64,000 bases of DNA from Nocardioides potassii (GCF_021648885.1 NZ_JAKJHZ010000010.1:310001-374000); one strand, 5' to 3'; positions 46,042 to 55,174 are shown, numbered from the stretch's first letter. Program-made: numbers and translations. The notes: generated by a model from the sequence alone, not told the origin.

Positions 46042-47239
46042 CGAAGCCCGCTGCGGCGTCCGCGTCCTCGATCTGCTCGCGGGAGATCCCCAGCAGGTAG
46101 AGGATCGCGTCGAGGTAGGGCACGTTGACCGCGGTGTCCGCGGCGTCCCGCACCATCGGCTTGGCGTTGTAGGCGATGCCGAGGCCGGCCGCGTTGAGCA
46201 TGTCGAGGTCGTTGGCGCCGTCGCCGATCGCGATCACCGCGTCGAGCGGTACGCCGACCTCGTCGGCGAACTCGCGCAGCGCAGCCGCCTTGCCGGCCCG
46301 GTCGACGACGTCGCCGAGGATCCGGCCGGTCAGCCGGCCGTCGACGATCTCGAGCTCGTTGGCGCGGGCGAAGTGGATGCCGAGGTCGGCCGCCAGGCGG
46401 TCGGTGATCTGGGTGAACCCGCCGGACACGATCGCGAAGCGGTACCCCAGGCGCCGCAGCGTGCGCACCATGGTGCGGGCACCCGGCGCGAGCGCGATCG
46501 AGTCGTAGACGTCGTCGAGCGCCGACGCGGGCACGCCCTCGAGCAGCGCGACCCGCTCGCGCAGCGACTCCTCGAAGTCCATCTCCCCGCGCATCGCGGC
46601 CTCGGTCACCCGGGCCACCTCGGCCTCCTGGCCCGCGTGCGCGGCGATCATCTCGATCACCTCGCCCTGGATCAGGGTGGAGTCGACGTCCATCACGATC
46701 AACCGGATGCCGCGGCGGTGCAGCGAGTCGCGCTGGACGGCGAGGTCGATGCCCTGGCGGACCGCCTCCGCGGCGAGGAGCGGGCGCAGCTTGTCGGCCG
46801 GTGCGCCCGACACGTGCAGCTCGATGGCCGTCACCGGGTAGCGCGCCATCCGCTCGATCTTGTCGATGTTGGCACCCGAGTCGGCGATGCGGCCCGCGAT
46901 CGCGGCCATCGCCGTGGCCCGCAGGGGGTTGCCGATGATCGTGATGTGCGAGCGGTCGCCGGACCGGCTGCGGTTGTCGCCCGCGCCGCGGTCGACCTCG
47001 ACGCTCATGTCGAGCTCCGCCGCGGTCCGCTCGACGACGTCGCGCAGCTTCTTCCAGTCCCGCGGGGCGGTGACGAGGATGCCGAGCACCAGCCGTCGCC
47101 GCAGCACGATCTGCTCGATGTCGATGACCTCGACGCCCGCCGCGGCCAGCGCGGTGAAGATCGCTGACGTGACGCCCGGCCGGTCCTTGCCGGTGAGGGT
47201 GACCAGCAGGGTCTTCGGCTCGTCCGGCTGGGTGCTCAT
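46013..47239 (-). CDS. serB: Phosphoserine phosphatase SerB with N-terminal ACT domains
   Basis: Final enzyme of serine synthesis, removing phosphate from phosphoserine. The 408 residues hold two ACT-type domains (about 8-85 and 97-172), which bind amino acids for feedback, then a HAD domain: nucleophile Asp184 in DVDSTL, SGGFTQI, and GDGANDLDM. TAGCCT lies 9 bases before the ATG. It converges with the methyltransferase gene. Confidence 0.95.
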   Translation of the reverse strand: MSTQPDEPKTLLVTLTGKDRPGVTSAIFTALAAAGVEVIDIEQIVLRRRLVLGILVTAPRDWKKLRDVVERTAAELDMSVEVDRGAGDNRSRSGDRSHITIIGNPLRATAMAAIAGRIADSGANIDKIERMARYPVTAIELHVSGAPADKLRPLLAAEAVRQGIDLAVQRDSLHRRGIRLIVMDVDSTLIQGEVIEMIAAHAGQEAEVARVTEAAMRGEMDFEESLRERVALLEGVPASALDDVYDSIALAPGARTMVRTLRRLGYRFAIVSGGFTQITDRLAADLGIHFARANELEIVDGRLTGRILGDVVDRAGKAAALREFADEVGVPLDAVIAIGDGANDLDMLNAAGLGIAYNAKPMVRDAADTAVNVPYLDAILYLLGISREQIEDADAAAGFVTPAPPLLD

Positions 47240-47402
47240 GGTGGGACGAGGCTAGCCCCGCCCTCCGGAGGCCGCGGGGCGGCGTCCGCGCTGCGGTCGC
47301 GCCGACCCGGTGCGGTGGAGGTGCTGGCAGAGAGGTGCCCGCTGCCCTACCTTTCTCGCACACGGTCGTCCCACGGCGGGAGGCCATCACACAGGGGGAC
47401 AG

Positions 47403-47828
47403 ATGGACTTCATGACCGCGGTCCGCACGTGCTTCTCGAAGTACGTCGACTTCTCGGGCCGGGCGCGACGCTCGGAGTACTGGTACTTCACGCTCTTCAA
47501 CATCATCCTCAGCGTCGTCGCCAGCTTCATCGACGCCGCCCTGTCGAGCCAGGTCGTCGGCCTGCTCGTGACGCTGGCGCTGTTCCTGCCCGGCCTCGCG
47601 GTCAGCGTGCGACGGCTGCACGACACCGACCGCAGCGGGTGGTGGATCCTGATCGGCCTCATCCCGATCGTCGGCTGGATCGTGCTGATCGTCTGGTACT
47701 GCACCGACTCCAAGCCCGACAACCGGTTCGGACCCAACCCGAAGAACGCGGGCTACGGCGCGGCCTACGACGGCAGCTACCCGCCGCCCCCGCCGCCGCC
47801 CTACGGCAGCGGCCAGTACGGCAGCTGA
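47403..47828 (+). CDS. DUF805 membrane protein
   Basis: Protein of 141 residues beginning MDFMTAVRTCFSKYVDFSGR, the DUF805 hallmark, with RRSEYWYF next to the first of about three membrane segments and a conserved RRLHDTDRSGWW. The C-terminus is a glycine, tyrosine and proline-rich tail. The function is unknown. GGGGGAC precedes the ATG, and TACCTT at 47348-47353 is a possible -10. A bidirectional hairpin follows. Confidence 0.87.
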   Translation: MDFMTAVRTCFSKYVDFSGRARRSEYWYFTLFNIILSVVASFIDAALSSQVVGLLVTLALFLPGLAVSVRRLHDTDRSGWWILIGLIPIVGWIVLIVWYCTDSKPDNRFGPNPKNAGYGAAYDGSYPPPPPPPYGSGQYGS

Positions 47829-47849
47829 CACACCAGCACGACGAGCATC

Positions 47850-47883
47850 CCGGGCCGGGATCCCTCACGGGGTCCCGGCCCGG
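47850..47883. terminator. Hairpin between convergent DUF805 and hypothetical genes
   Basis: CCGGGCCGGGA pairs with TCCCGGCCCGG (11 bp, perfect) and the inner TCCC/GGGG extends it to 15 pairs around a TCAC loop. It sits 21 bases after one stop and 14 bases after the other, so it can serve both strands. Confidence 0.75.
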
Positions 47884-47897
47884 ACGTCTGTCGCCGC

Positions 47898-48596
47898 TCA
47901 GCCCTCCGGCCACACGTCGGGCGAGCACGCGGCCACGATCGCGCGCCGCGCCGCACGGCCGAGCGGCTGCAGCAGGCCGCGCCGCCGCTCGACCTCGTAC
48001 GACGACAGCGCGCCCCCGTCGTCGACGAGGGCCAGGTCGACGATGGCCCACGCCTGCAGCCCACGGGCGGCGAGGTCGACGCAGCGCGGTGGCGTGCCGA
48101 GCGGCGCCTCGAGGCCGGGTCGGTGGTGCAGGTTCATGAGGGCGTCGGCGGCCTCGGGGCGCCAGCGGGCGACGTCGAGGTCGGCCAGGTCGCCGGCGGC
48201 GCCGAGCAGCGTCTGGCGCAGGGTGCGGTCGGCCTCACCCACGTCCGGCAGCTGGCGCGGCGCCGCGTCGTGCGCGCGCCACTGCACCGTCTCGCCCTGC
48301 TCCTCGGGCACCAGCCCCAAGGTCCCGGCCACCACTGCCTGACCGGCGTTTAGCGCGGCGGCGTTGAAGTCGCCCGGCCCGCCGAGGCCGAGGAGGTCGC
48401 CCTCGACCGGCAGCGCGAGACCGGCGTACGACGCGCCGGACGCGCGGGCGATCGTCAGCAGGTCGAGCGCCGAGCCGCCCTCGAGCAGCTGGGTGTCGGC
48501 GGCCAGGACGTCGAGCACGTGGTCGGTCTGCTCGTGGCCGCGCAGCCACGCGGTGAGCCACCAGGCGAGGACGGCGGAGTGGGGGAGCGCGAGCAT
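47898..48596 (-). CDS. Hypothetical protein, actinobacterial type
   Basis: Unrecognised protein of 232 residues. The N-terminus MLALPHSAVLAWWLTAWLRG may be membrane-associated or simply hydrophobic. The rest is rich in alanine, leucine and acidic residues, with no known motif. Codon use is like its neighbours, with the expected high-GC third position, so it is probably real. TAGCCT lies 8 bases before the ATG. Confidence 0.7.
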   Translation of the reverse strand: MLALPHSAVLAWWLTAWLRGHEQTDHVLDVLAADTQLLEGGSALDLLTIARASGASYAGLALPVEGDLLGLGGPGDFNAAALNAGQAVVAGTLGLVPEEQGETVQWRAHDAAPRQLPDVGEADRTLRQTLLGAAGDLADLDVARWRPEAADALMNLHHRPGLEAPLGTPPRCVDLAARGLQAWAIVDLALVDDGGALSSYEVERRRGLLQPLGRAARRAIVAACSPDVWPEG

Positions 48597-48663
48597 CGCG
48601 GGCGAGGCTACCCCGGTCGGGTCAGCCCGCCGTGTCCGCCCGGACCGCGCCCTCCCTGCTGGA

Positions 48664-48669
48664 TAGGGT
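48664..48669 (+). promoter_or_regulatory. -10 hexamer TAGGGT, leaderless ABC ATPase gene
   Basis: TAGGGT ends 7 bases before the ATG at 48677. Confidence 0.55.
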
Positions 48670-48676
48670 GCGGACC

Positions 48677-49480
48677 ATGGTCGCGGTCATCGAGTTCGCA
48701 GGGGTCACCGTGCGTCGAGGCCAGGCCCTGCTCCTCGACGACGTCAGCTGGCTGGTCGAGGAGGACGAGCGCTGGGTGGTCCTCGGCCCCAACGGTGCGG
48801 GCAAGACGACGCTGCTGCAGGTCGCCGCCGCCCAGCTCCACCCGACCTCGGGCGTCGCCGGGATCCTCGACGAGGTGCTCGGCACCACCGACGTGTTCGA
48901 GCTGCGCCCGCGCATCGGGCTGACCAGCGCCGCGCTCGCCGACCGGATCCCGAAGTCCGAGCTGGTCAAGGACGTCGTGGTCTCGGCGTCGTACGGCATC
49001 GTCGGGCGGTGGCGCGAGGCCTACGACGACCTCGACCACGACCGGGCGCACGACCTGCTCGTCGAGGTCGGTGCCAGCCACCTCGCCGAGCGCACGTTCG
49101 GCACCCTCAGCGAGGGCGAGCGCAAGCGCGTGCAGATCGCCCGGGCGCTGATGACCGACCCCGAGCTGCTCCTGCTCGACGAGCCCGCCGCCGGCCTCGA
49201 CCTGGGTGGTCGTGAGGACCTGGTCGCGACTCTGTCCGACCTCGCCCTCGACCCGGACTCGCCGGCGACGGTGCTCGTCTCGCACCACGTCGAGGAGATC
49301 CCGCCCGGCTTCACCCACGCCCTGCTGCTGCGCGAGGGGCGCATCGTCGACGCCGGCCCGGTCGAGGACGTCGTGACCGCGGAGACGCTGTCGGCGACCT
49401 TCGGGATGCCCCTGCTGCTCAGCCGGGCCGACGACCGGTTCGCGGCTCGTCGTCGTCCCCCGCGCCGCATGGGGTCCTGA
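48677..49480 (+). CDS. Stand-alone ABC ATPase
   Basis: ATP-binding protein of 267 residues with Walker A GPNGAGKTT, an altered signature LSEGERKR and Walker B LLLDEPAAGLD. The form resembles ATPases of the molybdate/iron cluster, in which signature glycine is replaced by glutamate. No permease is adjacent, so the partner is elsewhere or the protein is a stand-alone ATPase. The C-terminus is basic (RRRPPRRMGS). Confidence 0.88.
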   Translation: MVAVIEFAGVTVRRGQALLLDDVSWLVEEDERWVVLGPNGAGKTTLLQVAAAQLHPTSGVAGILDEVLGTTDVFELRPRIGLTSAALADRIPKSELVKDVVVSASYGIVGRWREAYDDLDHDRAHDLLVEVGASHLAERTFGTLSEGERKRVQIARALMTDPELLLLDEPAAGLDLGGREDLVATLSDLALDPDSPATVLVSHHVEEIPPGFTHALLLREGRIVDAGPVEDVVTAETLSATFGMPLLLSRADDRFAARRRPPRRMGS

Positions 49481-49507
49481 CCTCCTCCGTCGCTGCGCAC
49501 GACTGGA

Positions 49508-49513
49508 TAGGGT
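49508..49513 (+). promoter_or_regulatory. -10 hexamer TAGGGT, leaderless NfeD gene
   Basis: TAGGGT ends 6 bases before the ATG at 49520. Confidence 0.55.
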
Positions 49514-49519
49514 CGGGGC

Positions 49520-49981
49520 ATGGACTGGATCCGCGACCACCTCTGGGAGACGTGGCTGGCGCTGTCGATCGCGCTGGGCGTCGCCGAGATGTTCAGCCTC
49601 GACCTCGTCCTGGCGATGCTCGCGGCGGGCGCCGTCATCGGGATGGTCGCCGCCCTGGTCGGGCTGCCGTTCGTCGCCCAGATCGTGCTCGCCCTCGGTG
49701 CGTCGGTCGCGGCCCTGGCGCTCGTGCGTCCCGCCTTCGTCAAGCGCCTCCACTCCGGTCCGGAGCTCTCGCTCGGGCACGGCAAGCTCGTCGGCACCCG
49801 CGGCCTGGTCACCGAGGAGATCACCGGCCTCGCCTCCGGCCGGATCAAGGTGGGTGGCGAGATCTGGTCCGCACTGCCCTACGACGAGAACCTGCGCATC
49901 GCGCCGGGCGAGACCGTCGAGATCCTCCAGATCAAGGGCGCCACCGCCTACGTCCACCCGGTGGCCACGCTCGAGCCCTGA
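49520..49981 (+). CDS. NfeD family membrane protein
   Basis: Protein of 153 residues with two to three N-terminal membrane segments and a small C-terminal OB-like domain from about 85 on (GTRGLVTEEITGLASGRIKV). NfeD proteins pair with SPFH/stomatin-like proteins, as here, where the partner begins 66 bases downstream. They are thought to shape membrane microdomains. Confidence 0.9.
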   Translation: MDWIRDHLWETWLALSIALGVAEMFSLDLVLAMLAAGAVIGMVAALVGLPFVAQIVLALGASVAALALVRPAFVKRLHSGPELSLGHGKLVGTRGLVTEEITGLASGRIKVGGEIWSALPYDENLRIAPGETVEILQIKGATAYVHPVATLEP

Positions 49982-50047
49982 GCCGCAGCCGCAACCACCG
50001 CCGCCACCCACACCAGAACCCAGCACCACAGAAGATCGGGGGAAACC

Positions 50048-51184
50048 ATGGGCACAGCACTGCTGGTCCTGTTCCTGCTCGTCGTCCTGTTCGTGGTCGT
50101 CCTGCTCGCCAAGACGGTCCGCATCGTGCCCCAGGCACGGGCGGCCATCGTCGAGCGGTTCGGCAAGTACAAGGGGACGCTGCCTGCGGGACTCAACATC
50201 GTCGTTCCGTTCATCGACAAGGTGCGCTACCTCATCGACCTGCGCGAGCAGGTGGTGAGCTTCCCGCCCCAGCCGGTGATCACCGAGGACAACCTGGTCG
50301 TGTCGATCGACACCGTCATCTACTTCCAGGTGACCGACCCGGTGACCGCGACCTACGAGATCGCCAACTACATCCAGGCCGTCGAGCAGCTCACGATGAC
50401 GACGCTGCGCAACATCGTCGGTGGCATGGACCTCGAGCAGACGCTCACCAGCCGCGACGAGATCAACAGCGGGCTGCGCGGCGTGCTCGACGAGGCCACC
50501 GGCAAGTGGGGCATCCGCGTCAACCGCGTCGAGATCAAGGGCATCGACCCGCCGCCGTCCATCAAGGACGCCATGGAGAAGCAGATGCGTGCCGACCGCG
50601 ACAAGCGGGCGCTGATCCTGACCGCCGAGGGCCAGCGGCAGTCGGCGATCCTCACCGCCGAGGGAAATAAGCAGTCCGCGATCCTCAACGCCGAGGGTGA
50701 CCGCGAGTCGCTCATCCTGCGTGCCCAGGCGGACCGCGAGGCCGCCATCCTGCGGGCCCAGGGTGAGGGACAGGCCATCCAGACCGTCTTCCAGGCGATC
50801 CACGACGGCCAGCCCGACCAGTCCCTGCTGGCCTACCAGTACCTGCAGATGATGCCCAAGATCGCCGAGGGCAGCGCCAACAAGGTGTGGGTCATCCCGT
50901 CGGAGATCACCAAGGCGATGGAGGGTCTCGGTTCCTCGATCCACGAGATCGCCGGCATCCCCAAGGACGCCACGCCGCGCAAGCGCGTCGACATGGGCTC
51001 GTCCGAGCCCGTGCTGCCGCGCGGCTCGGACGACCCGGAGACCCGGGCGACCAACCAGGCCGTGCAGCAGGCGATCGCCGAGGCCGAGAGCGCGGCCAAC
51101 CCGGGCAAGTCCGCCCAGGCCGCGTCCACGGACCCCGCGGACCCTGCAGGCCCCGCCGAGCCGGGAGCACCTGCCGGCCAGTGA
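50048..51184 (+). CDS. SPFH/band 7 membrane protein (stomatin-like)
   Basis: Scaffold protein of 378 residues with one N-terminal membrane segment (about 5-24) and the SPFH domain starting VRIVPQARAAIVERFGKYK. From about 193 to 245 the helix has 11-residue repeats (such as LTAEGQRQSAI and LTAEGNKQSAI) typical of the stalk of flotillin-like proteins. The C-terminus is disordered. It is the partner of NfeD, and the stop overlaps the start of the TSUP permease. GGGGGAAACC precedes the ATG. Confidence 0.93.
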   Translation: MGTALLVLFLLVVLFVVVLLAKTVRIVPQARAAIVERFGKYKGTLPAGLNIVVPFIDKVRYLIDLREQVVSFPPQPVITEDNLVVSIDTVIYFQVTDPVTATYEIANYIQAVEQLTMTTLRNIVGGMDLEQTLTSRDEINSGLRGVLDEATGKWGIRVNRVEIKGIDPPPSIKDAMEKQMRADRDKRALILTAEGQRQSAILTAEGNKQSAILNAEGDRESLILRAQADREAAILRAQGEGQAIQTVFQAIHDGQPDQSLLAYQYLQMMPKIAEGSANKVWVIPSEITKAMEGLGSSIHEIAGIPKDATPRKRVDMGSSEPVLPRGSDDPETRATNQAVQQAIAEAESAANPGKSAQAASTDPADPAGPAEPGAPAGQ

Positions 51185-51942
51185 GTCCGATCGAGGCCGT
51201 GCTGGTCACCCTCGCGGGAGTGGCCGCAGGCACCATCAACGCGGTGGTGGGGTCGGGGACGTTGATCACGTTCCCGACCCTGCTGGCGTTCGGCGTACCC
51301 CCGGTCACGGCCAACGTGAGCAACAACGTCGGACTCGTGCCCGGCAGCCTCTCGGGCGCCATCGGCTACCGGCGCGAGCTCGCCGGTCAGCGCGCGCGGG
51401 TGCTGCGACTGGGAGTCGCGTCGTTCATCGGGGGCGTGGTCGGCGCCGTGCTCCTGCTCGTGCTGCCGTCGTCGGCCTTCGACGCGATCGTGCCCGTGCT
51501 GATCCTGCTCGGCGTCGTGCTGGTGGTGCTCGGCCCGCGCATCCAGCGCGGCGTCGCCGCCCGCGCCGAGGCCCGCGGCGGCATCCCCGACCACGGCGTG
51601 TGGTGGGTGTGGCCGGCGGTGGCGCTCGCCGGTGTGTACGGCGGCTACTTCGGCGCCGCGCAGGGCGTCCTGCTGATGGCGATCCTCGGCATCGGCGTGG
51701 CCGACTCGATGCAGCGGCACACCGCCACCAAGAACGTCCTGGCGCTGATCGTCAACGCCGTCGCCGCGGTCGTCTTCATCGCGGTCGCCGACATCGACTG
51801 GACGGTGGCGGGCCTGATCGCCCTCGGCTCGGTCATCGGCGGCCAGCTCGGCGCCACGGTCGGCCGGCGGCTCTCGCCGACCCTCCTGCGCGCTGTCATC
51901 GCCGTCGTCGGCCTGACCGCGCTGGTCGTCCTGCTGGTGTGA
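51181..51942 (+). CDS. TSUP family permease (TauE/SafE-like)
   Basis: Membrane protein of 253 residues with about eight hydrophobic segments. The repeated halves begin AGVAAGTINAVVGSGTLITFP and AGVYGGYFGAAQGVLLMAIL, as in TSUP anion exporters, which move sulfite, sulfoacetate or related organic anions. The substrate is unknown. GTGA overlaps the SPFH gene stop, so it is read from the same message. A terminator hairpin follows. Confidence 0.88.
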   Translation: MSPIEAVLVTLAGVAAGTINAVVGSGTLITFPTLLAFGVPPVTANVSNNVGLVPGSLSGAIGYRRELAGQRARVLRLGVASFIGGVVGAVLLLVLPSSAFDAIVPVLILLGVVLVVLGPRIQRGVAARAEARGGIPDHGVWWVWPAVALAGVYGGYFGAAQGVLLMAILGIGVADSMQRHTATKNVLALIVNAVAAVVFIAVADIDWTVAGLIALGSVIGGQLGATVGRRLSPTLLRAVIAVVGLTALVVLLV

Positions 51943-51952
51943 GGACGACGGC

Positions 51953-51983
51953 GCCGCCCCTCCCCGGACGGGGGAGGGGCGGC
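51953..51983. terminator. Terminator hairpin between TSUP and secreted protein genes
   Basis: GCCGCCCCTCCCC and GGGGAGGGGCGGC form a perfect 13-bp stem with a 5-base loop. It starts 11 bases after the TSUP stop and ends 14 bases from the end of the convergent gene. Confidence 0.8.
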
Positions 51984-51996
51984 GACGACGGCTGCG

Positions 51997-53064
51997 TCAG
52001 CCGACGACGCGGCTGGTGCGCTTCGTGGTGACGCTGCTGGACGTGTGTCCGGGAGCCGACGCGACGATCCGCGCCGAGATGCGCTTGCCGACCAGCTTGT
52101 CGGTCACCTTGAGGCGCATCGTGGTCGCGGTACGGATCTTCTTGCCGTTGGCGAGCCACTGGACCTTGAGCGTGACGGTCGACGGGCTCCACATCCCGGT
52201 GGTGAGCCGGAGTCGCCGACCGACCTCGGCCAGGCCCTTGATGCGCCCCCGCTTGACGGAGGCGACGGCGGCCATGAGCTCGACCGGCGTGGTCGTCGCA
52301 ACCGGCGTCACCGACGGCGGGGTCGGCGTCACGGACGGCGTCACGGACGGCGTCGGGGGCTGCGGTGCGGGCGGCAGCGGCGTGGCCAGGGTGACGTCGT
52401 AGTGGTCCGCGGTCGGGACCGTCACGGTGTCGGCCTCGGCGAGCGTCGCCTTGTCGTTCCAGTACTCGGTGACGCCCGACACGGGGTCGCGGAAGCCGAG
52501 CGTGTGGACGCCTCCGGAAAGACCGCCGATGTCGTAGGCGCCGTCGCTGCCGGCGGTCACCGTCCCGACGGAGGCCCACTCCGTGCCCTGGAGTGCGTAC
52601 GCCGTCACCTCGGCACCGGCGACTCCCGCGCCGTCGCTGCCGGTGACGGTGCCGACGAGGTGGGCCACCCCGGCGAGCCTTGCCACGGCGAGGGTCGGCA
52701 TGTCGCCGACGGCCAGCTCGACCGGCGTCGCCGTCTCGGCCGTGGCGGCGTCGTCGTAGAACTCCGGGGCGTAGGTGCCGGCCGGGTCGTCGAAGCGCAC
52801 GAGGTAGGAGCCGTCGTCGAGCTTGCCGACGTTGTACTTGCCGAGGTCGTCGGTGAGGGCGTCGTCGACGGCGACCCACTCGCCGTTGACGTCGGCCAGG
52901 GTGGTGACCTTGATGCCGGCGAGCGGCGTGCCGCTCTCGCTGGTGACGGTTCCCTTGATCCGGGTCGGCTTGGCGGCGTCAGCCGGGCCGGCCGCGAGCG
53001 TGGTTCCGGTGATGCCCAGGGCGACCGCGAGCGCGGCTCCGCCCAGCTTGCTGAAGGTGTTCAT
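51997..53064 (-). CDS. Secreted protein with two carboxypeptidase-regulatory-like domains
   Basis: Exported protein of 355 residues. A signal peptide (about 1-30, ending PADAA) precedes two beta-sandwich repeats (about 33-130 and 133-225) of the CarboxypepD_reg type, with the pattern IKGTVTSESGTPLAGIKVT and LVGTVTGSDGAGVAGAEVT. A PTPSVTPSVTPTPP linker follows, then a C-terminal domain with the sequence KVQWLANGKKIRTATTMRLK typical of Ig-like repeat modules. No sorting signal. It probably binds or decorates the cell surface; function is unknown. Confidence 0.88.
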   Translation of the reverse strand: MNTFSKLGGAALAVALGITGTTLAAGPADAAKPTRIKGTVTSESGTPLAGIKVTTLADVNGEWVAVDDALTDDLGKYNVGKLDDGSYLVRFDDPAGTYAPEFYDDAATAETATPVELAVGDMPTLAVARLAGVAHLVGTVTGSDGAGVAGAEVTAYALQGTEWASVGTVTAGSDGAYDIGGLSGGVHTLGFRDPVSGVTEYWNDKATLAEADTVTVPTADHYDVTLATPLPPAPQPPTPSVTPSVTPTPPSVTPVATTTPVELMAAVASVKRGRIKGLAEVGRRLRLTTGMWSPSTVTLKVQWLANGKKIRTATTMRLKVTDKLVGKRISARIVASAPGHTSSSVTTKRTSRVVG

Positions 53065-53601
53065 TCCTACTCCCCACGAGTAATAAGCACCACGGATGCG
53101 GTGCGCCTGTCAGCGTGGGACCGGCCGCCACGCGCAGCGGGGGAACGGCTGTCCTGTGCCCGGTGGTTTCTGTCCGGTTACTGCCGCGTTGCCGTCGTGG
53201 GCCTGCGGTCCAGACCAGGCGCGGCGCACTTCTGCACTCCGAGGACACGACGGCGAAACAGGGCTACACGCCTGCGCGCGACGGACTTGGCTCGACGATC
53301 CGTGGTCGGGCGTACAAAGACGTGACCTCCCCGCTGGTCGAGCAGCCCGCGAGGCACGAGCGGGCGGGTGCGAGCTGCCGTCGCCGTCGTGGTCGTGCGA
53401 CGCCGGGTGCGCCGTCGCTCCTCGGTCGCGACCGATGTCCCTCCTCGGCGGGCTGTCCGGTTCGATCGGACAGCCGTTTGAGGCCGCGCCTGGTCGTCGG
53501 GCCTCCGGCTCGCACGGTCGGACGTGGCCGTGGCCAGACCTGCGGATGTGGACGCGCCACGACCCCCGCCGTCGTGTGGACCGGCGGGGTGTGGGGCGGG
53601 G
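53065..53601. other. Non-coding interval with a degenerate type B repeat
   Basis: Nothing convincing codes here. Several open frames exist but none has family similarity, a ribosome site or consistent codon use, and the longest runs into the HNH gene on the opposite strand. TGGTCGAGCAGCCCGCGAGG (53335-53354) resembles the type B repeats at 54.2 and 55.3 kb, apparently truncated. GGGGAGTAGGA just before 53064 is the ribosome site of the secreted protein gene. Confidence 0.6.
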
Positions 53602-55161
53602 TCATCGTCGATGCTGACGGGGAACGCGTGGCGGGTCATCGTCGGGTCCGTTCCCGAGCTCTATCGGTTCCGCTGGATCGCTCACCGAGTCGATGGGGTC
53701 GAATGGGTCGACTGGGATGGTGCCGGTGTGGTCGCGTCGGTAGCGGTGGCCGTGCGGGCTGGTCCACTCGAAGACGCCGTTGCCGGTCATCTCATAACGC
53801 CACGCCGTGTGGGTCTTGAGGCGGTGGTGGTGCCGGCACAAGGGCGCGAGGTTCCAGGTGGCGGTGGGCCCGGGTTGCGGTCGGCCTTCTGCTTCAGCGC
53901 TGTGGTCGAACGCGATGACGTGGTCTAGGTCGCAGCGCCGCGCGGGTCTCGTGCACCACGGGAACACGCAGGTCTGGTCGCGGAGGATGACCTGGTCGCG
54001 GATCCGGTCGGGGATGTCGTACCCGGGCACGGACAACGTGGCGTTGAGGTCGACCACCGGCTTGACCGTGACCTTCGTGCGGGAGTCGCTGCACCAACCC
54101 TTCAGCTGGTCGAGGAGCAGGAGCTTGTTGCGTTCCTCCATGCGGCCGGTGGGACCGAACACGGTCTGCTCACCTACCGTCTGGGCGTCTAAGTGGACGT
54201 GGAGGACGACCTGGCGGGCCGCCGGGAGACGGTCGTCAGAGATATGGGGTCTCGATACGCCGGCTCGTTCCTCACCGGCTACTCGACCATCCATGTCGGT
54301 GGTTGAGGTGCGAGCGGAGCGAGCCTCGAAACCACCACCGCTACGCGCGAAGGCGAGGTCGAGGGCGGTCTGGGTGCGGGCGAGGTCCCCGAGGGCTTCG
54401 GCACGCCGGACGTCCAACGAGGCGGTCGATCCCATGGCCTTGCGGAGCTCGGCCCCGTGGGCGACGGCCGCGTCGAGGTCGAGGGAGTCGGCGACACCGA
54501 GCTCGGCCTCCCACCGCATCGTCCCGGCGAAGTGGACGTCGTCGTCGTGCAAGGTCACGTGCCTCGGATCGACCGAGAGGTAGCCGTCCACGGGATCGGA
54601 TGCGGGGTCCGGGGCGGCGAGGTCGAACCTCTTGATCGTCTCGGCGACCAGCCTGTCGAGCTGAGCGGTGCCGATGCGGCCGGCGACGGCGGCGACCTGG
54701 GCGTCGACGTGGGCGGCGGCTTCGCGTGTGAGCGCTGGGGTGGTGTGGATGGTGGTCTCGGCGACGAGCCGGGCACGCCACGCCGGCACCGCACCGGTGT
54801 GCACTTGTGCCCAGATTCGTGGGAGGCGGTGGCGGAGCTCGAGGGCGTGACCGATGAGCTTCTTCGCCGCCGTCGTCGAGATCCCGAGGACGGTGCCGAG
54901 CTCCGCGACACAGAACTCCGCCACCAGCGGGCAGCCGTCACCGGCGATGGGTTCCTCGTGCTCCGACCCGCGGACCTCGAAAGCGGCGGCGGTGTGGATG
55001 GACTCGGGTGGGTGGAGGTCGGCCCAGCGGGCGGCGAGGTCGAGCTGACGGGCGGCAGCCGCGTTCTCAGCCACACGTTCCGCACGGATCGACGCGAGCA
55101 GGTCGGAGGCGGTGAGGGTGTCTGCCTCACCTGGTCCGGGTCCTGCCAGTGTGTCGATCAT
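53602..55161 (-). CDS. DUF222/HNH endonuclease family protein
   Basis: Protein of 519 residues. DUF222 (about 20-260) precedes an HNH domain near 400-455, where CVFPWCTRP, CDLDHVIAFDH and LAPLCRHHHRLKT supply the metal and catalytic residues. These proteins form large families in actinobacteria, including the REP13E12 type, and are thought to be mobile or domesticated endonucleases. Residues about 275-307 are encoded by two dispersed repeat elements inserted in frame, so the linker is foreign. The ATG lies 7 bases after TAGAAT, a full -10 match. Confidence 0.92.
   Translation of the reverse strand: MIDTLAGPGPGEADTLTASDLLASIRAERVAENAAAARQLDLAARWADLHPPESIHTAAAFEVRGSEHEEPIAGDGCPLVAEFCVAELGTVLGISTTAAKKLIGHALELRHRLPRIWAQVHTGAVPAWRARLVAETTIHTTPALTREAAAHVDAQVAAVAGRIGTAQLDRLVAETIKRFDLAAPDPASDPVDGYLSVDPRHVTLHDDDVHFAGTMRWEAELGVADSLDLDAAVAHGAELRKAMGSTASLDVRRAEALGDLARTQTALDLAFARSGGGFEARSARTSTTDMDGRVAGEERAGVSRPHISDDRLPAARQVVLHVHLDAQTVGEQTVFGPTGRMEERNKLLLLDQLKGWCSDSRTKVTVKPVVDLNATLSVPGYDIPDRIRDQVILRDQTCVFPWCTRPARRCDLDHVIAFDHSAEAEGRPQPGPTATWNLAPLCRHHHRLKTHTAWRYEMTGNGVFEWTSPHGHRYRRDHTGTIPVDPFDPIDSVSDPAEPIELGNGPDDDPPRVPRQHRR
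54248..54289. repeat. Type B palindromic element inside the HNH gene
   Basis: Begins GGTCTCGATACG and ends CTACTCGACCA, with arms that pair imperfectly. It matches the copy at 55268-55309 at both ends. It is part of the coding sequence of the HNH gene. Confidence 0.75.
54298..54336. repeat. Type A palindromic element inside the HNH gene
   Basis: Begins GGTGGTTGAGGTGCGAGC and ends CCTCGAAACCACC. It is nearly identical to the element at 29136-29170 and to the reverse complement of the copy at 55210-55248. It is translated in frame as part of the HNH protein. Confidence 0.8.
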
Positions 55162-55168
55162 GTGTTCG

Positions 55169-55174
55169 ATTCTA
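55169..55174 (-). promoter_or_regulatory. -10 hexamer TAGAAT, leaderless HNH gene
   Basis: Minus-strand TAGAAT ends 7 bases before the ATG at 55161. Confidence 0.65.

Noticed and set aside
53096..53819. Plus-strand open frames between the secreted protein and the HNH gene
   Set aside because: They overlap the HNH gene, contain a truncated repeat and have biased, meaningless composition.
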